A stretch of DNA of 27,430 nt from JBEBXQ01 sp040391535. Lineage in GTDB: Bacteria; Bacteroidota; Bacteroidia; Cytophagales; Spirosomataceae. Position numbers and translations under genes: made by a program. Each line of letters begins with the position of its first letter. The first letter of the stretch is position 1. This document shows positions 8,455-16,730 of this stretch, piece after piece. The DNA lies in the NCBI GenBank assembly GCA_040391535.1, contig JBEBXQ010000059.1, positions 1 through 27,430 on the forward strand, given 5' to 3'. The notes under the pieces are model-generated. The model worked only from the letters and a program-made list of their open reading frames with translations. It made no database searches and had not been told where the DNA came from.

Positions 8455-8512
8455 CATAAGGTCACATCCACAAACCCCTGAAAGATTGGGATTTTCAGGT
8501 TGTGACCTTATG
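8455..8512. repeat. Long interrupted hairpin between convergent genes
   Basis: A perfect 12-base outer stem (CATAAGGTCACA at 8455-8466, TGTGACCTTATG at 8501-8512) encloses a perfect 7-base inner stem (CCTGAAA at 8477-8483, TTTCAGG at 8493-8499) with a 9-base loop. Ten unpaired bases lie on the left arm and one on the right. It sits between the ends of the DUF1080 gene and the convergent TIM-barrel gene, so a two-way terminator is the simplest reading, but there is no T-run after either arm. A relic repeat or RNA-stability element is possible. Confidence 0.6.
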
Positions 8513-8533
8513 CCGGATTGATGCTAAATAGTC

Positions 8534-9448
8534 TCAAACCCCTTCAGCCACTTTTTTCATCTTGGCCAGACCGGTTTTAGCTACTTCCAGTGCATCCTGT
8601 GTATAATACGACTTATTGAATACTTCAAACGAAAGAATAACCGGCTTTTCAGGATTCTTGAGGGTTTTTAATAAGTCATTTAATGGCGCAATCCCATCAC
8701 CTGCATACACCCGGTCGGCATCAGTAATGGTTTCCCTGGGCGGATCCTGCGGGTAATCATTGATGTGAAAAACTTCAATAAGTGGTTTCCCTACCAGCTT
8801 AACGCTATCCGTTCCTGACCCTCCTTTATGCAAATGATACACATCCATGAGCAGGCGGGCTTCAGGATGCCCCGTTTCAGCAGCTACGTACAACAGTTCC
8901 CCTACCCGGCTCAGATTTTTAGAAAATCCCCATAATTCAAGATGCGGGATCACTCCTCTATCAGTACCTAATTCCAGTATAGTACGATAACGTTCGGCAA
9001 TTTTATTCAGGTCAAGAGATTCACCGTTGGTAGCACCCATAGGCGGAGCCGCGATTCTCTTACAACCGATACCGGCAAGCTGGTCCATTTCTGTTTTCAG
9101 CTGCTCTATAGCCTTGCTGCGTACTTCGGGATCATCGACAATCCAGGGGGCAAACCCGATAGCCCCGTCTACCTTCAGGCCCAGATCGTTGATCATACGA
9201 CGCGTTTCAGAAAGCGAATTCCCTTTCTTTAAATAATCCTGCAAGCTGCTTATCCAGATCTCCACAGACTCATACCCGGCTTTGGCTGCAATTTCCAGTT
9301 CTTTTTTAAAGCCCAGATTATGCCCTCGCAGGGTACTCATATTCAAGGCATAAATGAAAGTTTTCTTTCGCGAAATCAGGGTTTCAGGTTTTAACAGGGT
9401 AATCCCTGTTATCCCAAAAAGAGAAATAGCGGCTTCCCGACGATTCAT
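8534..9448 (-). CDS. Second Tat-type TIM-barrel isomerase/epimerase-like protein
   Basis: Xylose isomerase-like TIM-barrel protein of 304 residues. I start it at 9448 (MNRREAAISLFGITG), because this puts the twin arginines near the N-terminus before a hydrophobic run, as in Tat signals. An upstream in-frame ATG at 9481 would add 11 residues. Candidate active-site residues are ordered as in the family: SVEIWISS, IPHLELWGF, LMDVYHLHKGG, EVFHINDYP and ILSFEVFN. It is clearly not a recent copy of the gene at 6457; only fold-level motifs are shared. It is convergent with the DUF1080 gene, and the three probably serve one sugar pathway. The substrate is unknown. Confidence 0.83.
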   Translation of the reverse strand: MNRREAAISLFGITGITLLKPETLISRKKTFIYALNMSTLRGHNLGFKKELEIAAKAGYESVEIWISSLQDYLKKGNSLSETRRMINDLGLKVDGAIGFAPWIVDDPEVRSKAIEQLKTEMDQLAGIGCKRIAAPPMGATNGESLDLNKIAERYRTILELGTDRGVIPHLELWGFSKNLSRVGELLYVAAETGHPEARLLMDVYHLHKGGSGTDSVKLVGKPLIEVFHINDYPQDPPRETITDADRVYAGDGIAPLNDLLKTLKNPEKPVILSFEVFNKSYYTQDALEVAKTGLAKMKKVAEGV

Positions 9449-9624
9449 AATCCGTATTATTTTATGTGGTATGATGTTCAAAGATTGAAATTAGGCATAT
9501 TTACCGTTTCTGCCAATGCATAATTCACCGTTGAAATTAAAATCTGTCCGGGTATTTCATCTTATCTGAAAGTTGTTCTCTTCTTTTCATAAAATAAATT
9601 CCAATGAGATTCTGGATGACTTTT

Positions 9625-9632
9625 TATATTTG
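9625..9632 (+). promoter_or_regulatory. Candidate -7 box for the GNAT gene
   Basis: TATATTTG fits TAnnTTTG exactly and would give a leader of about 28 bases before the ATG at 9667. No convincing -33 element was seen at the proper spacing. Confidence 0.4.
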
Positions 9633-9666
9633 AGGTAATTATTCCACTTGCCCAATGATTTAATTT

Positions 9667-10473
9667 ATGATATTCTCATCATTAGAAACTTCTGATATAT
9701 CCGTAATCCCTGACTTCCAGCCGGAAGGCTGGGACGACCTTTCTGTCAGTTTTTCAGGCTTTATCCAGTCTCCTCATTGTTTCCCTCTCAAACTCTCTGT
9801 CAACGATAAAACCGTTGCCATTGGGGCTAGTCTGAGACATCTTGACACCGCATGGCTGGCCTGTATAGTGGTTCACAGAGACTATCGGGGGAAAGGTCTG
9901 GGCCGGGCCATGACGGAGGAACTTATCAAAAGGTTAGATTCCCGGATTTTTAAGACCGTCTATCTCGATGCCACAGACGCAGGTTTCCATGTTTATACCA
10001 AACTGGGCTTCCAGACAGAAGATGAATATGTTCATTACAGAAAACAGTCCAACCATCCTACGGTTTTACAACAGAAACACCCTCACATCAGACCTTACCG
10101 GGAGAAAGACTTCCATCAGATTTTTCAACTGGATTATAAAGCCTCCGCTGAGCACCGGAAAGGTATTTTTACGGATTGGGTGAAAGAGAGTATTGTTTAT
10201 GAAGAGAATGGTATCGTACACGGATATTATCTTCCGAATGTTGCCAATAAACCTGTTATTGCCCGGACAAGGCCTGTAGGGAAAGCCCTGCTTCAGTATC
10301 ATATAGAACGCCATGCTGTTGTCATTCCTCCTTTAAGCAATGAATATGCCATTGATTTTCTGGCAGAAAATGGTTTTGAAGCATACCGGCAAACGAAAAG
10401 AATGCGGCTTGGAGCCAGACGATCGTCTAATTTACAAATGCTGTTTAACAGAGTCAGCGGACAACTGGGTTAA
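9667..10473 (+). CDS. GNAT family acetyltransferase with second C-terminal GNAT-like domain
   Basis: Cytoplasmic acetyl-CoA-dependent N-acetyltransferase, 268 residues, longer than a single GNAT domain (~150). The first domain (about 1-130) has the acetyl-CoA motif A, VVHRDYRGKGLGRAM, with the R/Q-x-x-G-x-G/A pattern at 74-79, and the closing strand VYLDATDAGFHVYTKLGFQTED. A second region (about 140-268, starting RPYREKDF) ends with NEYAIDFLAENGFEAYRQTKRMRLG, the pattern of the YitH-type C-terminal acetyltransferase domain that often follows a GNAT domain. The acceptor substrate is unknown. It is convergent with the TlpA-like gene, the two stops separated by 3 bases. Confidence 0.85.
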   Translation: MIFSSLETSDISVIPDFQPEGWDDLSVSFSGFIQSPHCFPLKLSVNDKTVAIGASLRHLDTAWLACIVVHRDYRGKGLGRAMTEELIKRLDSRIFKTVYLDATDAGFHVYTKLGFQTEDEYVHYRKQSNHPTVLQQKHPHIRPYREKDFHQIFQLDYKASAEHRKGIFTDWVKESIVYEENGIVHGYYLPNVANKPVIARTRPVGKALLQYHIERHAVVIPPLSNEYAIDFLAENGFEAYRQTKRMRLGARRSSNLQMLFNRVSGQLG

Positions 10474-10476
10474 ACC

Positions 10477-11205
10477 TTACTTTAAAATGAGGTCGCCGAT
10501 GGTACTGAATTCGGTATGCGGAGCCATCGCTTTAACAATTCCTTGTTTATCAATCAGGATAAAAAAGGGCGTTTCTCCGATATGATAGCGGTAATTAAAG
10601 CCGTAACTCTCAGGAACCGGGATAAATCCGCAATTCTTTCTGGGAATAGCGTCAAGGCATTCCTCCCGGGTATTGAGGGTGGTACCCAGCGACACGATAT
10701 CAACCCCACGTTTACGATGCTCGTCTACAAAAGCTGAAATAACTTTGGTACTGGCCAGTGTGTAAAGCGGTTTTTCATACCTCACCCAAAAACCTAAAAG
10801 GATATACTTACCTTTCAGTTTTTCCGAATCATAGACCACTCCGTCAAGGCCCTTCATTACAAAAGGAGGTAGTACTTCACCAACTTCGGGCATCATATCA
10901 GGATTTAGTGTCATTGTGCCCGATGGCTGCCCCGTTCTGCGTGATTTCAGCCAGAAAGAAGAGGCTTTGCCATATTTGTCAAAAATGGGATCGAGGTGAT
11001 ATTTCCCGGGGTTCGCACGATCCAGCTTTTCATATTCGTGATAAGCAATTTTTTTACGTGAAGCCCAATCGGTAATAGGCGTCTGGCTATTGACTACAAT
11101 CTGCTGGCTGACCTTTCCTTCATAACGTCTGACCTGTGCCGAAGCTTCATATACACTGAGTAATACAACAACCCACATCCAAAGGCTGCCATTTAATATT
11201 TGCAT
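10477..11205 (-). CDS. TlpA/AhpC-like thioredoxin-fold protein lacking the CxxC active site
   Basis: Exported 242-residue protein: signal peptide (MQILNGSLWMWVVVLLSVYEASAQ), a linker of about 85 residues, then a thioredoxin-like domain from about 107 (PEVGEVLPPFVMKGLDG). Fold landmarks are present: KGKYILLGFW at 131-140, HRKRGVDIVSLGT, the cis-proline block ETPFFILIDKQG (Pro213), and the closing strand. Where active members have WCxxC, this protein reads FWVRYEKPLYT, so both catalytic cysteines are missing. Two other cysteines (183, 192) lie later, outside the usual site. It is unlikely to be a disulfide reductase of the TlpA kind; a binding or scaffold role is possible. It lies 153 bases downstream of mraY, behind that gene's terminator, and is probably transcribed separately. 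Confidence 0.72.
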   Translation of the reverse strand: MQILNGSLWMWVVVLLSVYEASAQVRRYEGKVSQQIVVNSQTPITDWASRKKIAYHEYEKLDRANPGKYHLDPIFDKYGKASSFWLKSRRTGQPSGTMTLNPDMMPEVGEVLPPFVMKGLDGVVYDSEKLKGKYILLGFWVRYEKPLYTLASTKVISAFVDEHRKRGVDIVSLGTTLNTREECLDAIPRKNCGFIPVPESYGFNYRYHIGETPFFILIDKQGIVKAMAPHTEFSTIGDLILK

Positions 11206-11326
11206 GTAATCCTGACTTTAAATATTCTGATTTGCCGTTTTATAGAACCATTCTTCAACAATAACAACTGAATGCTATGAAAGAATATTTCACAACAGGG
11301 CTAAAACAATATACAGGCTCCCGAAC

Positions 11327-11352
11327 AAAAAAGCCCGCCAGTAATGACAGGC
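11327..11352 (-). terminator. Rho-independent terminator after mraY
   Basis: Read on the minus strand: GCCTGTCA (11352-11345), loop TTAC, TGGCGGGC (11340-11333), then six T (11332-11327). This is an 8-base stem, allowing two G-U pairs, with a 4-base loop and a T-run, beginning 7 bases after the mraY stop. It marks the end of the cell wall/division operon. Confidence 0.85.
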
Positions 11353-11358
11353 CTGAGT

Positions 11359-12573
11359 TTATCTCAATTTTAAGGTAACCAAGGTGAAAATCGCAAGGAT
11401 AATTCCTATAATCCAGAAACGCGTAACGATTTTGGTTTCGTGGTATCCTTTCTTCTGAAAATGATGGTGCAGAGGTGACATCAGAAAAATACGTCTTCCC
11501 TCCCCATATCTCCTTTTGGTATATTTAAACCAGCTGACCTGTAAAATAACAGAAAGGTTTTCGGCCAGGAATACACCGCATAAAACCGGGATCAGTAACT
11601 CCTTACGGATGACCAGTGCCAGTACGGCAATTACTCCACCGAGCATCAGACTGCCGGTATCGCCCATAAATACCTGAGCCGGATAAGCATTATACCAGAG
11701 AAACCCGACACACGCACCTACAAAAGCCGCACAGAAAATAACCAGTTCTCCTGAATTAGGGATATACATAATGTTGAGATACTGAGAAAACTTGGCATTC
11801 CCTGAAAGATAAGCAAGTACTCCTAAGGCAAGGGCTATAATCCCGGAAGTTCCGGCAGCCAGCCCGTCAATACCATCCGTAATATTGGCTCCGTTAGAAA
11901 CAGCAGTGATAATAAAAATAGCGATGATCGTATAAATGACCCAGGTATATTCATCAGGAAAGAATCCGAAAAGAAGATTGCTGTAGTCAAACTCATTATC
12001 CTTAAAGAACGGCAATGTCGTAACGGTAGGATGAACGACATCTTCATATCGCTGTACGTCCCCAAGGGAAGAGCTCAAAACGGGTTTTTCATATTCCCGT
12101 ATTTTCACATGCTCACTGAATGATAAAGTCAGTCCGACGATCAGCCCCAGCCCTACCTGGCCAATAATCTTAAACTTCCCTTGCAGACCTTCTTTATCAT
12201 TTTTGAATTTCTTGATATAATCATCCATAAATCCGATCATCCCCGTCCACACAGCGGTAATAATCAGCAAAATAATATACAGATTAGTCAGTTTGGCAAA
12301 CAGCAGTACCGGAATTAAAAGCGAAGCCAGAATAATAAATCCGCCCATGGTAGGTGTACCTGACTTTTCCATCTGACCCGCCAGGCCCAGGTCACGAATG
12401 GTTTCTCCCACCTGCTGTTTCCTGAGAAAGTTAATAATCCGCTTGCCGAAAATAGCAGCAATCATTAAGGATAATACCGCTGCGCCCAGGGCACGAAAAG
12501 AGATATACTGAAAAACCCCGGCACCGGGAAAATCGAAGTTTTTGTCGAGGTAATCAAACAGGTAATATAACAT
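11359..12573 (-). CDS. mraY: Phospho-N-acetylmuramoyl-pentapeptide transferase
   Basis: Inner-membrane enzyme that transfers phospho-MurNAc-pentapeptide from UDP to undecaprenyl phosphate, making lipid I. It has 404 residues and about ten hydrophobic segments. The catalytic Asp-rich motifs are present: MDDYIKKFKNDKEGLQGKFK, NGANITDGIDGLAAG and FMGDTGSLMLGG, as is the His-rich loop SPLHHHFQKKGYHETK. It is longer than E. coli MraY (360) because of an extra loop of about 40-50 residues around FSEHVKIREYEKPVLSSS, usual in Bacteroidota. It is the last gene of the cluster, 50 bases after murE and followed directly by a terminator. The usual next gene, murD, is absent. Confidence 0.97.
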   Translation of the reverse strand: MLYYLFDYLDKNFDFPGAGVFQYISFRALGAAVLSLMIAAIFGKRIINFLRKQQVGETIRDLGLAGQMEKSGTPTMGGFIILASLLIPVLLFAKLTNLYIILLIITAVWTGMIGFMDDYIKKFKNDKEGLQGKFKIIGQVGLGLIVGLTLSFSEHVKIREYEKPVLSSSLGDVQRYEDVVHPTVTTLPFFKDNEFDYSNLLFGFFPDEYTWVIYTIIAIFIITAVSNGANITDGIDGLAAGTSGIIALALGVLAYLSGNAKFSQYLNIMYIPNSGELVIFCAAFVGACVGFLWYNAYPAQVFMGDTGSLMLGGVIAVLALVIRKELLIPVLCGVFLAENLSVILQVSWFKYTKRRYGEGRRIFLMSPLHHHFQKKGYHETKIVTRFWIIGIILAIFTLVTLKLR

Positions 12574-12623
12574 AGAAAACTCAGGTGCTGATGGTTTTTT
12601 TAGTTTGTAAAAGTAATGATAGT

Positions 12624-14111
12624 TTATTGAATACCTTCAATCGATTCAAAGGCCATCCGGACTTCTTCCTTATCATCAAAATGATGTTTTACGCCTTTGA
12701 CATCCTGATAGTTTTCATGGCCTTTGCCGGCAATCAATATAATATCTCCGGATTGAGCCATATCCGCAGCCTGTCTGATCGCCTCTCTTCTGTCCGGAAT
12801 CACAATTGTTTTTTTATAATCCAATGCCGGCACACCCGCTTTCATCTGTTCCAGAATCTCCACCGGATCTTCGAACCTGGGGTTATCAGAAGTCAGGATT
12901 ACCTTATCACTCAGTTTACAGGCTATAGCAGCCATTTTGGGGCGCTTGGTGGTATCACGGTTTCCTCCGCAACCCACAACGGTAATCACCTGCTCGTTTC
13001 GGGTACGTAAATGTGTGATGGTATCCAGCACATTCTGCAGTGCATCCGGTGTATGTGCATAATCCACAATCGCCACCACATTCAGGTCTGAGCGTACCAG
13101 CTCGAACCTTCCTGACGGACTCGAGATACCTGACAGCACCGTCAGTATTTCCTCCTGTGATTCTCCCGCGAGAACAGCAGCACCGTAAGCAGCAAGCAGG
13201 TTATAGGCATTGAATTTCCCGACAAGCTTAAACCACACTTCGTGGTTGTCAATATTCAGGGTCATCCCTGCGAGAGAATCATCCAGTATCCGGGCACGAA
13301 AAGTAGCCATAGCCTGTAAAGAGTACGTAGCTACCGTAGCTCTGGTATTCTGAACCATCACACTCCCCCGACGGTCGTCTGCATTAACCAGGGCGAAGGA
13401 TCCTGCCGGCATGGTATCAAAAAATCCTTTTTTGGCCTGAATATAATTATCAAAAGTCTTGTGAAAATCGAGATGATCATGCGTAATATTCGTAAATATT
13501 CCCCCTGAAAACTCAAGCCCGGCGATACGGTGCTGTACTACCGCATGAGAACTTACTTCCATAAACACATGTGAACAACCCTTGCTTTGCATTTTAGCCA
13601 GTAAGGCATTCAATGCCGGGGCATCAGGTGTGGTGTGCGTGCTGGGAATGATTTCGTCTTCAATCTGATTCTGTACAGTAGATAAAAGTCCGCAGCGGTA
13701 TCCCAATCCTCTGAATAACTGAAACAGAAAAGTAGCTACAGAAGTTTTTCCGTTGGTTCCGGTTATACCGATTAACTTCATATTCCTTGACGGGAAATCA
13801 TAGAATGCCGAAGCGATTAACCCCATGGCATAAGCCGGGTTTTCCACAGAAATATAAACGACACCCCCAAAGGTTTCTTCCGGGATAGCTTCGCATAATA
13901 CAGCTATCGCTCCGGCCTTTACCACCTCAGGAATAAACTGATGACCGTCGGCCTGTGTTCCTTTTACAGCTACAAACAAGCTTCCGGGGGCCACCATTCT
14001 TGAATCCAGCGTAATCTGCCGGACGACAACATTTACATCACCTGAGACTAAGGCATCAGGGAGCTCGTTTAACAGCTCAGACAGTGGTTTTCCTTGGTGA
14101 CCATATTCCAT
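12624..14111 (-). CDS. murE: UDP-MurNAc-tripeptide synthetase (meso-DAP-adding MurE)
   Basis: Cytoplasmic ATP-dependent ligase that adds the third residue to UDP-MurNAc-L-Ala-D-Glu, 495 residues. The Mur-ligase P-loop GITGTNGKTS lies at about 115-124. HTTPDAPALNALL, SSHAVVQHRIAGL and the THDHLDFHKTFDNY block follow, and the ligase C-terminal domain contains DNPRFEDP at 409-416. The DNPR signature selects meso-diaminopimelate over lysine, so Gram-negative-type DAP peptidoglycan is predicted. The start lies 8 bases after the ftsI stop, implying cotranscription, and mraY follows 50 bases on. Confidence 0.97.
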   Translation of the reverse strand: MEYGHQGKPLSELLNELPDALVSGDVNVVVRQITLDSRMVAPGSLFVAVKGTQADGHQFIPEVVKAGAIAVLCEAIPEETFGGVVYISVENPAYAMGLIASAFYDFPSRNMKLIGITGTNGKTSVATFLFQLFRGLGYRCGLLSTVQNQIEDEIIPSTHTTPDAPALNALLAKMQSKGCSHVFMEVSSHAVVQHRIAGLEFSGGIFTNITHDHLDFHKTFDNYIQAKKGFFDTMPAGSFALVNADDRRGSVMVQNTRATVATYSLQAMATFRARILDDSLAGMTLNIDNHEVWFKLVGKFNAYNLLAAYGAAVLAGESQEEILTVLSGISSPSGRFELVRSDLNVVAIVDYAHTPDALQNVLDTITHLRTRNEQVITVVGCGGNRDTTKRPKMAAIACKLSDKVILTSDNPRFEDPVEILEQMKAGVPALDYKKTIVIPDRREAIRQAADMAQSGDIILIAGKGHENYQDVKGVKHHFDDKEEVRMAFESIEGIQ

Positions 14112-14119
14112 TTATTCTC

Positions 14120-16267
14120 TTATTCTAAAGTAAGTGTAATTGTTTTCTGATTAGAAGTATTCCCTGACGCCAGGGTCTGCTCCACTACTTTCCCCGAACC
14201 TTTATAAACCACTCTGAAACCTTTGTTTTCCATGACATAAAGCGCGTCACGCAGTGACATACCAGTCAGGTCAGGTATTGTATTCTTTGCATCGCGCTCT
14301 GCTATGACACTGACCTTCCCGGCAGGAGAAACACTAAGCCTGGCCCAGTCAGAGCCGGTATCTTCCGCCATCTGATAACTTAAACCTTTACCGATTACCT
14401 GGATATCCCTGGCATTTCCGGTAAAAATCAAAGGTTCTCCAGCCTGCGCTTTTGCAATAACAGCGGGTTTATGCATCGAAATATCATAGGCAAAAATACG
14501 GTCAGCCACTTCTTTGAAAACAGGGGCGGCTACACTCCCCGCATATAATTGCTCCATGTTATAACCTGACGGTGTATCAATGACAACGATACAACTGTAT
14601 TTCGGTTTTTCGGCAGGAAAGTACCCGGCAAAGGAAGTGCTGTATTTTCCCTTCACATATTGTCCGTTGATCAGCTTCTGGGCGGTTCCGGTTTTTCCGG
14701 CAATGCTGTAATAGGGCGAGCGGATATTTCTTGCAGTTCCTTTTTCCACTACGGCTTCCAGCATCGTACGGGCCTTACGGACAGTTGCGGGAGAACAGAT
14801 GGGTGTACTTTCTACATAAGACTGAAGCACATCAACGGTTTCATCCGCACTTTTAATCTGCTTGACAATCATGGGCCGTACCCAGTAACCGTTATTAGCC
14901 ACAGCATTATAGAATGTGAGCATCTGTAGAGGTGTCATCAGCATTTCGTACCCGTAAGACATATAGGTGAGCGATGCCTTGTGCCATCCATCTGATTTCC
15001 TGTCCGGCAGAAAAGGATTCTGTTCGCCCTTCATGTGAATGCCTGTCGGTGAATACAGATGGAACTGCCTGAGCAGTTCGATATAGCGGTCCGGTTTACT
15101 GTAGAAGTACCTTTGCATCAGCAAATGCATACCGATATTAGAAGATTTTTCAAGTACCTGCTGCACTGTGATATTACCATGCCCGCCACGTTTGGTATCA
15201 TAGACGGTCATACCGCCAAACCGGTGTGCCCCGGTACCCGTATCTACCCATTCTTTCTGCGGATCCATACCAGACTCTTCAATAACGGCCATCAGCGTAG
15301 CTAATTTGAATGTAGAACCCGGGTTTCCCTTTTCAGCAATTGCGTAATTATAATCCTCAAGATAAGCGCCATCCGGCTGCCGGGTCAGGTTGGCCATGGC
15401 TTTGATTTCACCCGTTTCCACTTCCATAACCACCACACAACCATATTTGGCCTGATAATAACTCAAAGCCTTTCTCAACGAACTTTCCGCCATATCCTGG
15501 TAATTCATATCAAGCGTCATATAAACATCCAAACCCGCTTCAGGGCGAATATTCGTGCTGCTTTGCACCGGTAATTTCAGGTTCTGGCCCACGCTTTCCA
15601 CCATTTCAAGGCCGGGAGTCCCCGAAAGCCGCTTATCGAAGCTTGCTTCCACACCTACGTGTCCCTTACCGGTTTTAGCGCTTAACCCGCCGATGGTGCG
15701 GTCGGCCATCGGGGAAAAAGGTTCGACCCGACGGTATTCCACTTCAAATTTTCCACCTCCACCGCTTCGTTCCTTCTTAAAAAACGGCCATTCTTTGACT
15801 ATTTCCCTTTCATTGTAAGTAACCGGACTTGCTTTCAAGCGAACATAACGGCCGGTTTTCTTATTTCTGGAAGCCAGCAAACGCGATCTGTAATAAGAGG
15901 CGGGATTTTCCTTGTACCGGGCAGCCAGCTTATCGGCCAGCTCATCAATATTAGCCTGAAAATATTCGTCTTTTGCGACCCGTGTATCAATGCCAATGTA
16001 ATAATGGGGCAGAGAAGTTGCCAGAAGGCTACCGTCTCCGGAATAGATATTTCCACGCATAGCGGGAATCGTGTCCAGCCTCAATTCGTTCCTGGCAGCA
16101 TATTCGGCCCATTTTTTCCCCTGAAAAGTTTCGTAAAACTGTACCCTTACCAACTTCACAAATACAGCGATTCCAAACAAAAACAGGCACCACCCAATAA
16201 AGCGTGCCCTGGCTATGAGCGCTGATTTATTATTCGTATTTTTAGTTACTTTAGCCACTTTCATCAT
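14120..16267 (-). CDS. ftsI: Penicillin-binding protein FtsI/PBP3 with PASTA domain
   Basis: Class B transpeptidase of the divisome that cross-links septal peptidoglycan, 715 residues. A short cytoplasmic tail precedes one membrane segment at about 23-41 (FIGWCLFLFGIAVFVKLV). The PBP dimerisation domain follows (RGNIYSGDGSLLATS), then the transpeptidase domain with the SxxK site STFK (Ser318, Lys321), SSN in EKSSNIGM, and KTG in AGKTGTAQ (Lys525). The C-terminus carries a PASTA module (IPDLTGMSLRDALYVMENKGF), absent from E. coli FtsI but common in Bacteroidota. Two adjacent Met codons begin the frame and either could be used. It lies 26 bases after the ftsL-like gene and 8 bases before murE. 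Confidence 0.96.
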   Translation of the reverse strand: MMKVAKVTKNTNNKSALIARARFIGWCLFLFGIAVFVKLVRVQFYETFQGKKWAEYAARNELRLDTIPAMRGNIYSGDGSLLATSLPHYYIGIDTRVAKDEYFQANIDELADKLAARYKENPASYYRSRLLASRNKKTGRYVRLKASPVTYNEREIVKEWPFFKKERSGGGGKFEVEYRRVEPFSPMADRTIGGLSAKTGKGHVGVEASFDKRLSGTPGLEMVESVGQNLKLPVQSSTNIRPEAGLDVYMTLDMNYQDMAESSLRKALSYYQAKYGCVVVMEVETGEIKAMANLTRQPDGAYLEDYNYAIAEKGNPGSTFKLATLMAVIEESGMDPQKEWVDTGTGAHRFGGMTVYDTKRGGHGNITVQQVLEKSSNIGMHLLMQRYFYSKPDRYIELLRQFHLYSPTGIHMKGEQNPFLPDRKSDGWHKASLTYMSYGYEMLMTPLQMLTFYNAVANNGYWVRPMIVKQIKSADETVDVLQSYVESTPICSPATVRKARTMLEAVVEKGTARNIRSPYYSIAGKTGTAQKLINGQYVKGKYSTSFAGYFPAEKPKYSCIVVIDTPSGYNMEQLYAGSVAAPVFKEVADRIFAYDISMHKPAVIAKAQAGEPLIFTGNARDIQVIGKGLSYQMAEDTGSDWARLSVSPAGKVSVIAERDAKNTIPDLTGMSLRDALYVMENKGFRVVYKGSGKVVEQTLASGNTSNQKTITLTLE

Positions 16268-16293
16268 GGTGTGATGTTCTTCAGGTTTAACAA

Positions 16294-16707
16294 TTACTGA
16301 TTATTCTCCTTCCTGATAACAATTTTCTTGGGAGGCACTAAATTTTCTTCCAGTCCGGCCACCTGCACTTTTTCTTTGATTTCAGATTGCTTTCCCTTTT
16401 TCATGTATTCGGCTTTAATAGAGGTAAACTCTGCACGCAGATCTTCTACCTCGGTTTTTATCCTGATACTGTCTCTGACATATTTTTCAGACATAAAGCC
16501 CATCCGCTCATAAATAACCATTAAAATAGCCACCCAGCCAATATAATAGAAATACTTGATGGGAATACGTTCTTCATGCCCCGGCGTTTTTTCTCCGAAA
16601 ACTTTTCCCAAAGGCAAAAACAAACTCAGCAAGTTAAAAATCTTATGTTTCTTCCTGGGTTTCGGCTGTACGTTTTTTTCTCTTCTTCTGTTGATATTTA
16701 CTCCCAT
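16294..16707 (-). CDS. ftsL: FtsL-like divisome protein
   Basis: A 137-residue bitopic membrane protein in the exact dcw position of ftsL, between rsmH and ftsI. The N-terminal ~50 residues are cytoplasmic and strongly basic (NRRREKNVQPKPRKKHK). One membrane segment lies at about 52-66 (YFYYIGWVAILMVIY), followed by a charged heptad-like region at about 73-110 that can form a short coiled coil, then a Lys/Pro-rich tail. FtsL normally pairs with FtsB and FtsQ to activate FtsWI. Sequence similarity to proteobacterial FtsL is negligible; the call rests on position, size and topology, which match the Bacteroidota FtsL-like family. Gaps of 23 and 26 bases to its neighbours support an operon. Confidence 0.8.
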   Translation of the reverse strand: MGVNINRRREKNVQPKPRKKHKIFNLLSLFLPLGKVFGEKTPGHEERIPIKYFYYIGWVAILMVIYERMGFMSEKYVRDSIRIKTEVEDLRAEFTSIKAEYMKKGKQSEIKEKVQVAGLEENLVPPKKIVIRKENNQ

Positions 16708-16730
16708 AATTTCCGGCTCTGCTTCATATG

